Origin: Emmonsiellopsis sp. PD_33
Taxonomy: Eukaryota > Ascomycota > Eurotiomycetes > Onygenales > Ajellomycetaceae
Direction: 5' to 3'
NCBI GenBank assembly: GCA_032988165.1
Contig: JANTQF010000011.1
Location: 186,001-250,000 of the forward strand
Length of the DNA: 64,000 bases
This document shows positions 56,995-64,000 of this stretch, one piece after another. Position numbers and translations under genes: made by a program. The notes under the pieces were generated by a model. It was given only the letters and a program-made list of their open reading frames with translations. It was not told the origin of the DNA and did not search any database. Numbering within the stretch: position 1 is the stretch's first letter; every line of letters starts with the position of its first letter.

Positions 56995-58520
56995 ACTAGG
57001 CTAAAATTTAGCTGACACTTTTCTTTTGCGCTCACGATTTGCATCTTGCGTCTTTTGAGCTTATACGACCAATTTAATGCGCCATGGCCCCCCCTTCTGT
57101 TTTGTTCATTTGACAACGCGCTATACTACAGTACCATCTCTTGTTTTTTAATACAGGACACGAAGAAAGATATAATGGCTTGGAAGCTTGCAGACATGTT
57201 GTTCATTTACTTTCTTTACATATCATTTACCATTCATTCTCCCTGTTTAAAATACCCCAATACGTCAAATATTTTTTGTTGTCTTTTTGCAGCATACTAC
57301 ATACATACATATATACACCTAACCATCCATCCCCTCGCTTTGAAATTTCCCCCCACAGGGTGTTTGTTTATCTGTTACAAACATGCCCATGAACTCGATA
57401 TGAATATACTAGCTAATTGTTTTTTTGTTTTTGCTGTTTGATTCGTTTGACGAATCTATTGGCTGATTGGCTTGTTGGGGGTATGTGGGAGGCAAAACAT
57501 TTATTAGACGGTCTGGATCCAAGATATGACAGCTATCCATTTCCCGTGATGATATCTTGTCCTTTTATTGTAACTGTCATTTCCTTTTTATTTTTAGCCT
57601 TAATAGAATCTCTTTTCCTTCATCTTTCTTTTCAGAGCCTATAAAGATCTGTATATCCCTTTCTTTTCGTGCCCTTTACTACCCTGCACAGTAAATAATC
57701 CATGAAATTTATACCCATCAGCCCTCGACTAATCCGACTACGTATAAGAAGCTACTTTTCTGCCTAGTTAATATAAATGATCAGTACTTGTTGTACATAG
57801 GTTGAATATTTAGCTTTAATATTTTGACATACCCCTTTCTCCCCTTTGCTTAATGGCTAAAACACCCCCCAAAAAAATCAAATCTTAAATAGCTGCCTTG
57901 ATTATCAACCTTCTTGGCCTACTGGTATATCAAAAAACTAATAAAATAGACCAAACAAATAGTTACAAACTGAAAGCATAACGGGGCACATAACTATTTA
58001 ACCCATTCTCTGTATTTCTATACATCCATTCATTCTTCTTCGGGGTTTTGCGAGGCTATATATAATTGGAACCCCCCCGGTTTCATTCAGGGGGTAAGTT
58101 AACAATGAATAAACAACGAAGAAAGGGGCCAGCATCATTATGTAAACCCCACAACAAGCAATGAATAAGGTATTCGGTATATGGAAATCACCATAACCAT
58201 ATAATCAATGATACATATGATAAATTCCGTCGGTATAAGGCGACGGGATGGGGGAATGCCAATCTCCCTTTTTTGACCGCGTTAATGGTGATTGTATTGT
58301 GAATATTCTTTTCCGGGCGGGGCCTTACGGAGCTGGAGGGGGGGGTATTTAAGGGGGTCTTTTTTTTCCCTTTTCTCTAGAGAGTCCTGTTGTTGGAAAT
58401 GTAACTTGGTTACAACAACTTTACATGGTTTTACTTCAGGATTGGTATTGGCTTCGAGATACACATCCGTATAGTACGAATCTAGATCGCACACCCACAC
58501 CCACATCCACATCCACACCC
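56995..58520. other. Intergenic region
   Basis: 1.5 kb of AT-rich sequence with many T runs. No frame on either strand shows a domain. The last 200 bases, including CACATCCACATCC repeats at about 58495-58518, lead into the next ATG. Confidence 0.5.
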
Positions 58521-59466
58521 ATGCCTCGCTATCGCTCCCGCTACCGTTCCCGATACAGCCACCGCTCCGGGGACAGCGACCAGGATGATGGTTCCGGCAA
58601 TGATGACACCGGTAGTCGAGGTATGTTTACTAACTTGACAAAACAATACAACCTCCTGCCCTCTGCCCACGAAAAGCTAAAAAAAATATCTCATCCTGCA
58701 TAGCCCTCGTTAGAAGTAACCGATCTGGATACGATGGCCGGGATCGCGACCGTGACCGTGGCAGCGACCGCGAACGGGATCTAGACGGAGACCGAGGTTC
58801 CGTGCAGTCGCGGGACGATGATGACGACAGACGGGGTAGGTTCAATAACAACAAAACAATATAACCTCCCGTCCTTCTACCTTGAAAAACTGAAAATATC
58901 TCATTCCCGTCTGCATAGGTGCCGTTAGAAGTAATCGATATGGATCCGGATATGGATACGACCGTGACCGTGACCGTGACCGTGACCGTGACCGTGACCG
59001 TGACCGTGACCGTGACCGTGACCGTGGCAGCGACCGAGAACGGGACCTAGACAGAGACCTAGGTACCCTGCAGTTGGGGGACGATGACGACAACGCGCCC
59101 AGGTATGGGCGGCGGGATGCATATCTAGGATCGTACGGTACCCGGCGTAACACATATCTGAATGCAGGGTATGCTGGTGAAGATCCTCGAGCGAGGGCGA
59201 CGAGAATTCTTGGACAAATCGATCGAGATAGAGAACGGAACCGGCTCAGGACATCGCTTCACGAGCGGTGGCGGAATGGGGAATATGGAGAGGAGGACGA
59301 GCTGTTTGAGCGTATGCAGTACCTGGGGATGAGGTCTCAGGAGGCGGTTGATCGGCGGTTGAGTGGGAGGCGGATCTCGGCGGTGCAGCGTGAAATGGAT
59401 GATAGGGTTCGGAAGGATGCGCGGGAGGCGTTGGACGAGTGGAGGGAGCGTAGAGGTGGTGATTAA
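58521..59466 (+). CDS. Arg/Asp dipeptide-repeat protein with a duplicated exon
   Basis: Unrecognised protein of about 259 aa from exons 58521-58620, 58704-58835 and 58919-59466; phases agree at both junctions. Exon 1 encodes a Tyr/Arg/Ser-rich start (MPRYRSRYRSRYSHR), then Asp/Gly-rich sequence. Exons 2 and 3 begin as copies of each other (VRSNR..GYD, DRDRGSDRERDLD), and the introns before them are also alike, so a unit of exon plus intron was duplicated. Exon 3 adds 11 copies of GACCGT coding for (RD)n, the mixed-charge repeat seen in splicing factors such as U1-70K. The C-terminus is an Arg/Glu-rich helical region (RATRILGQIDRDRERNRL). An RNA-associated nuclear role is only a guess from composition. 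Confidence 0.72.
58621..58918 (+). repeat. Tandem exon-intron duplication
   Basis: The intron 58621-58703 and exon 58704-58835 resemble the intron 58836-58918 and the start of exon 3. Shared blocks include ACAAAACAATA, AAATATCTCAT, TGCATAG at the acceptor, CGTTAGAAGTAA, and GGCAGCGACCG. Unit about 215 bp. Confidence 0.75.
58960..59025 (+). repeat. GACCGT hexanucleotide repeat, 11 copies, coding (RD)n
   Basis: Perfect 66-nt run inside exon 3. Each copy adds Asp-Arg, so copy-number change keeps the frame. The matching place in exon 2 has only two to three Asp-Arg pairs. Confidence 0.93.
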
Positions 59467-60109
59467 TTTTTCCAAGTGCGAGGGGGGGAGAGGGAGGGCA
59501 CGAGAGGTAGGGCGGAGCAATAGGCTGATGAGAGATGGGCTTACAGGGCGTCGAGAAGAGGGTTCCTCTGGCAGCGTGTTGGACTTGGTAGGAATAACAA
59601 GGAGCATGTCTTGGGGCAGTAGAGCGGACCAAGGAGGTGGTGTCTGCAGTGACAGTTCCAATACGAAGAGAATTGGTGTCATCCGCAAACGATTGCTACT
59701 CTGGGATCGATAAGGTCATTGGATCAGAGGAGATGTTGAAGGCTGTTGCGGCGGCGGTAGTTGGCGGGTTGGATGCTTGCGAGTGGTGGATAAACCATTT
59801 TGTGGTGGATATAGGGGAAGATCAGATAGGAGGAGAGGTATGAGGGCGATTCATGCCATTGTTTCGGGAGCCAGATTGTATCTTTGTCTGTTTTAATTGC
59901 AGCTTGTGTATGCAGAGATGGGGTAATGGTTTCGGGAAGGCTTTGCGAGGCTCAAGTAAATTTCGGGGTTTCGGGCATTTATTAAATTGCAATATTGACA
60001 GAAATTGAATTCGAGTTCTACCACATTGTTTGTAAGCATCTCCAAAGCTTGAAAGTAAACACTTAGCAGATACCAAATAGGCCAGGGGACGGATCATCTA
60101 GATCGATGT
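59467..60109. other. Convergent intergenic region
   Basis: Between two 3' ends. Open runs at 59637-59843 and on the minus strand have no domain. Nothing else is supported. Confidence 0.5.
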
Positions 60110-61060
60110 CTAGTTGCTGGTATCCCGTTGCAGCCTCGACGAAAATTCAGAACAAATATCCCACCAATGATGATCATGCTCGAGATATGCCAGTTTTGCC
60201 ATGTCCCGAGGAGTCCGACCATCGTTGTCCTTGGCCTCTGCATCAACATCCTCTCGTGCGAGGAGAAGTTTTACAACAGCTAGTCGGCCAAGGCGATCTT
60301 TCTCGCTCGCAAGCTTCCCACGTCTTCCGAACGCTGCCAGGTGCAAAGGCGTTTTCCCGTCGCCGTCTCTGCAATTGACATCGAGGCCATCTTGAGCCAG
60401 TAGAGCTCGAACCCCAGCTTCATGTCCTCGAACTGCTAGCTCTGCCAACATCGTGTTGCCATTTGGGAGGGTGTCATTAGTAGAGACACCTTCTTGGGCT
60501 AGCAAAAGCCGTACAATGACCTCCTGGCCGGCCCAAGCCGCACCTACAAACGCATAACAAATATCATCACCGTCCTCTTTGGGGCGTATGTCCTTCTGCG
60601 CGAGAAGAAGCCGTACAACAGCTTCATGGTTGCCCGATACCGCTGTAGTCAGTGCAGTGATACCCCGACGATCTCTGCTGTTGGCGGGTACACCGTGGTC
60701 GAGAAGTAGCCGAACAATAGCCTCATGGCCGGAGGATGCGGCCTCTATCAATGGACTGAGTCCACCATCGTGTGTGGTAGATACTCCTTCTACGGCTAGT
60801 AGAATACGGACAACAGCGTCATGGCCGTTATGAGCAGCCCAGCAGAGAGCGGAGTTGCCTTGGGTATCTTGGTGATTGACATCAATGGTATCCTGAGCTG
60901 CGAGGGTTGAAACAATTTCGTGATGGCCGTTCAGGGCAGCGTCTATCAGGGCTGTTCTGCCGTTGTTGTCGGCTTCGTTTATATTGGCCCCCTTCTGTTC
61001 AATAAGGAGCTTGACTGCAGCGACGTCGCCCTTCGCAGCGGCTTCCAGCAGAGGCGCCAT
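60110..61060 (-). CDS. Ankyrin-repeat protein
   Basis: Single-exon minus-strand gene of 316 aa from ATG 61060. It is almost entirely ankyrin repeats, about eight, each with the TPLxxAAxxGHxxxVxxLL pattern (PLLEAAAKGDVAAVKLLIEQ, TALIDAALNGHHEIVSTLAA, SPLIEAASSGHEAIVRLLLD, TPLHLAAFGRRGKLAS). No other domain, signal peptide or membrane segment. A protein-binding role follows from the fold; the partner is unknown. It is transcribed divergently from the coatomer gene with 282 bases between the two ATGs. Confidence 0.88.
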   Translation of the reverse strand: MAPLLEAAAKGDVAAVKLLIEQKGANINEADNNGRTALIDAALNGHHEIVSTLAAQDTIDVNHQDTQGNSALCWAAHNGHDAVVRILLAVEGVSTTHDGGLSPLIEAASSGHEAIVRLLLDHGVPANSRDRRGITALTTAVSGNHEAVVRLLLAQKDIRPKEDGDDICYAFVGAAWAGQEVIVRLLLAQEGVSTNDTLPNGNTMLAELAVRGHEAGVRALLAQDGLDVNCRDGDGKTPLHLAAFGRRGKLASEKDRLGRLAVVKLLLAREDVDAEAKDNDGRTPRDMAKLAYLEHDHHWWDICSEFSSRLQRDTSN

Positions 61061-61342
61061 ATCCCGGTATAATCACAGCGAGTAAACACCAGATAGTACC
61101 CATTAATGGAGATGTGTTCTTGTTGATGTTGAGGAGGATGAAGAGAAAAAAAGACGAGAAGAGGTTGGGAAAGGGGGAGGAATATCGCATCACGTGACTT
61201 GTAGACAGCTCAGACAACGTCAACCTCCATTCAAAGGAAGCATTTCATTCTGTTCATTTTCATTTCAGTTCATTGCAACAACTCGCACAGCGCGCAATCC
61301 CCACGCAGCAATCCCCGGAGCCCGCAGCCACCCACCGCCAAG
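61061..61342. promoter_or_regulatory. Shared promoter region of the ankyrin and coatomer zeta genes
   Basis: 282 bases separate two ATGs that point away from each other. The middle has ATCACGTGACTT (CACGTG core, about 61192). No TATA box is obvious. Confidence 0.5.
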
Positions 61343-62028
61343 ATGCCGGCCCCCATCTCCCTCTTCTCCGTCAATGCCATCCTGATCATGTCCACCGACG
61401 ACTCGTCCCGCATCTTCGCAAAGTACTACTCGCCGCCGCACCCGCCCGCCGGCACCCCAGCCAACTCCACAGACTACCCCGGCGCCAACCCCTATCCCAC
61501 CGTGAAAGACCAGAAATCGTTCGAGAAGGGCCTGCTGGAGAAGACGCTGAAGCAGACGAGCGATATCATCCTGTACGACAACCGGGTTGTGGTGTTCAAG
61601 ACCGAGGGCGATGTGATGCTGTATGTTGTTGGCGGGGCGGAGGAGAATGAGGTCTTGCTTTATAATGTTGTCGTTTCGCTGAGGGATGCGTTGAGTATTT
61701 TGCTACGGTATGTGGTTTCTCCTGCGGCCTGGGAGCGGTTATCCCTATCCCGTTGTATGAACGAAAGTCTGACAACTGGTATAGAAGCGGCGTGGACAAG
61801 CGCACCATCATCGAGAACTACGATATTGTCTCGCTGGCCATTGACGAGATCGTCGACGACGGAATCATCCTCGAAACCGACCCTGTACTCATTTCCTCGC
61901 GTGTCAGCCGTGCTCCGGCTCAGGATGCGCCGAACATGAAGAGCATTGATTTGTCGGAACAGGGCTTGCTGAACGCCTGGGAGTTCGGGAAGAGACGTCT
62001 TGCGGAGCAGTTGCGGCAGGGGCTATAA
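61343..62028 (+). CDS. RET3: Coatomer subunit zeta (zeta-COP)
   Basis: Small longin-fold subunit of the COPI coat, which carries cargo from Golgi to ER. Exons 61343-61707 and 61785-62028 give 202 aa, normal size. Visible family features: ISLFSVNAILIMSTDDSSRI at the N-terminus, RIFAKYYSPP, DIILYDNRVVVFKTEGDVML, the longin-like helix LRDALSILLRSGVDKRTI across the junction, and the ENYDIVSLAIDEIVDDGIIL segment. Intron ends are GT..AG. The start has a good context (AAGATGCCG). Confidence 0.95.
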
Positions 62029-62541
62029 AATGTGCTGTCGTTTTTCTTTGATGTTTTTTTGTTATCAAGTTCTTTTTTGAGTATTGGGCACGGCGCGAAT
62101 GGTTGTTTTCTATCCTGTTCATGCGGTATTTGCGCCTGGAATTTTTTATTCCATTTCCTGTGAGATATTCATAGAACGGCTTTTTCTCTCTTGACTAGAT
62201 GTGCATGATGTATTTATACCATTTTATTTAACATTGATGTCTGGAGTGCGCCAGGGAGATTGTTGACTGAGGCTCAGCCGGCCTTTGAAATGGCAACAAG
62301 AACATGCAGATTATTTATTCTCACATTCCAATATCATAATTATATACATACCAATTCATACTACTCTAGACTGGTTTGTTTCTTTGTTTTACTGCCCATA
62401 TCGCATCTGCCACCCAGCCCCGCCTACGTCACCAACGACGACTCGCCAACTTCCGTTGAGATTTCCTGCGCAACAACAACTCGACTCTGCGCATTCTCTC
62501 CGCCCACACCCTCGCGACCACTGCTCTCTCACTTCGCGAAA
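62029..62541. other. Intergenic region
   Basis: 513 bases with the coatomer 3' UTR and the promoter and leader of the next gene. No coding frame or repeat is supported. Confidence 0.5.
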
Positions 62542-64000
62542 ATGAAGCAGAGATTCTCCTCTCTGGATGTCAAGGTCTGCTAGCCTCTTGTCCCGCACCA
62601 GAATCCGTTCACCACTAACATCCCCCCAGGTCATATCCCGCGAACTCTCCAGCGCGCTCGTCGGCCTACGGATCTCCAACATCTATGACCTCTCCTCCGT
62701 AAGCCAGACCCCTTACATCCCTTAAACAGTACAGTGGAGTGTCCCTTCTAACGCCCCCTCCCAGCGTATCTGCCTCTTCAAATTCGCCAAACCCGACGTC
62801 CGTCGCCAACTAATCGTCGACGTCGGCTTCCGCTGCCACCTCACAAACTACACGCGCACGACCGCCGCCGTCCCCTCCGCTTTCATCAGCCGGCTGCGCA
62901 AATTCCTCAAAACCCGTCGCGTCACCGCCATCAACCAGATCGGCACCGACCGCATCATCGACATCGAGCTCAGCGATGGCCACTTCCACCTGCTGCTCGA
63001 GTTCTACGCCGGCGGCAATATTATCCTGACCGATAGCGAGTATCAGATCATTGCGCTACACCGGATCGTCCCCGCTGGGACTGAGCAGGAGGAGCTGCGC
63101 GTGGGTTTGAAGTATGTGTTGGAGAATAAGCAGAATTATGGCGGGGTGGCGCCGGTGGGGGTTGAGAGGTTGAAGGAGGCATTGAAGAAGGCGGCAGTGG
63201 AGGCTGCCGAGGGGACGGGGGAGGGCGCGCCAACAAATAATAAGCGGGCGAAGAAGAAGCAGGCAGAGGCATTGAGGCGGGCTATCTCGTTTGGGTTTCC
63301 CGAGTACCCGCCGCTGCTGCTGGAGCATGCATTTCATGTGACGGGTTTCGATACGAGTCTGAAGCCGGAGCAGGTTCTGGCGGATGAAGGGTTGATTGAG
63401 AAACTTATGCTTGCGCTGCAGGAGGCGGAGAGGGTTGATAGCCAGCTTTCGACTGCGCAAGATACCCCCGGCTATATCATCGCACAGTCAGAAACGGGGA
63501 AACCGGACGAACCACCCAAAATGCTCTACCAAGACTTCCACCCCTTCTCCCCGCACCAATTCCACAATGCTCCTAATACCACCATCCTCCCCTTCCCTTC
63601 CTTCAACACCGCCGTGGACGAATACTTCTCCTCCGTGGAGTCGCAAAAGCTCTCCTCCCGCCTAACGGAGCGCGAAGAGCTGGCCAAGCGCAAACTCGAC
63701 GCCGCCCACAAGGACCACGAGAAGCGCGTGGGCGCGCTGCAGCAAGTCCAAGAGCTTCATATTCGTAAGGCGCAGGCGATTGAGGCGAATTTGTACCGGG
63801 TTGAGGAGGCGATGAATGCAGTTAACGGGTTGATTGCGCAGGGAATGGACTGGGTGGAGATTGCTCGGTTGATTGAGATGGAGCAGGGGAGGGGGAATGA
63901 AGTTGCCAGGGTGATTAAATTGCCGTTGAAGTTGTATGAAAATACTGTTACGCTGTTGTTGGGGGAGCCCGGGGAAGAGGGGGAGGAGAGTGATGACGAG
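62542..64000 (+). CDS. RQC2: RQC2/NEMF (Tae2) ribosome quality control protein, 5' part
   Basis: Component of the ribosome-associated quality control complex; binds stalled 60S subunits and recruits tRNA to add C-terminal tails in yeast. Exons 62542-62574, 62630-62698 and 62765 to the window end. The start MKQRFSSLDVKVISRELSSA and the early segments RISNIYDLSS, FKFAKPDVRRQLIVDVGFRCH and HLTNYTRT are the NFACT-N signature. Downstream are TRRVTAINQIGTDRIIDIEL, HFHLLLEFYAGGNIIL, and a Lys/Glu-rich helical stretch (SSRLTEREELAKRKLDAA). The window stops in an acidic tract (EEGEESDDE), before the NFACT-R and C-terminal domains, so about half the gene is missing. The first two exons are very short (33 and 69 nt). 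Confidence 0.92.

Noticed and set aside
59125..59688. 187-codon minus-strand frame
   Set aside because: Antisense of the Arg/Glu-rich exon at 58919-59466; Pro/Leu-rich composition is the mirror of that exon.

Overview
The window looks like nuclear DNA of a filamentous ascomycete, most likely a eurotiomycete (Aspergillus/Penicillium or an onygenalean relative; inference from gene content). The evidence is short GT..CTAAC..AG introns of about 50-100 nt in most genes, fungal-only families (CFEM/rhodopsin-fold receptor, NACHT-ankyrin NLR-like proteins, fungal phosphotransferase-fold proteins) and Ty1/copia and Ty3/gypsy elements damaged by C-to-T mutation. All splice models were read by eye from consensus sites, frame and family conservation; none has been tested against transcripts.

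Layout. 1-2.5 kb: no gene I can support. 2.5-11.2 kb: a TauD/TfdA dioxygenase, a DHR2-like DEAH helicase (ribosome biogenesis), a type I extradiol (vicinal oxygen chelate) dioxygenase and a divergently transcribed amidohydrolase with a signal peptide. 12.3-29.7 kb: a zinc-finger/NACHT/ankyrin NLR-like pseudogene cut in two by a 14.8-kb Ty1/copia element, itself interrupted by a 9.3-kb Ty3/gypsy element. Both insertions have exact 5-bp target-site duplications (GCTAC for copia, TCTAT for gypsy), and CpG is almost absent inside the elements. 32.0-34.0 kb: an unrecognised low-complexity protein. 35.8-38.2 kb: a frameshifted phosphotransferase-like gene and an NLR-like relic. 38.6-42.9 kb: a patatin domain followed by a NACHT-ankyrin protein that runs in frame into the C-terminal part of the polarity GEF Cdc24 (end of the DH domain, PH, then PB1). 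This is the most unusual object here and resembles an integrated-domain NLR.

44.4-64.0 kb is mostly housekeeping: RPL10 (uL16), a CFEM/rhodopsin-fold membrane protein, RPL30 (eL30), an F-box protein, a coiled-coil protein, an RD-repeat protein with a duplicated exon, an ankyrin protein, the coatomer zeta subunit and the 5' part of RQC2/NEMF, cut by the window end.

How they work together: RPL10, RPL30, the DHR2-like helicase and RQC2 serve ribosome production and quality control, and zeta-COP serves Golgi-ER transport. The two NLR-like loci, the phosphotransferase relics and the nested retroelements form a fast-changing accessory block (about 12-43 kb) between conserved flanks.
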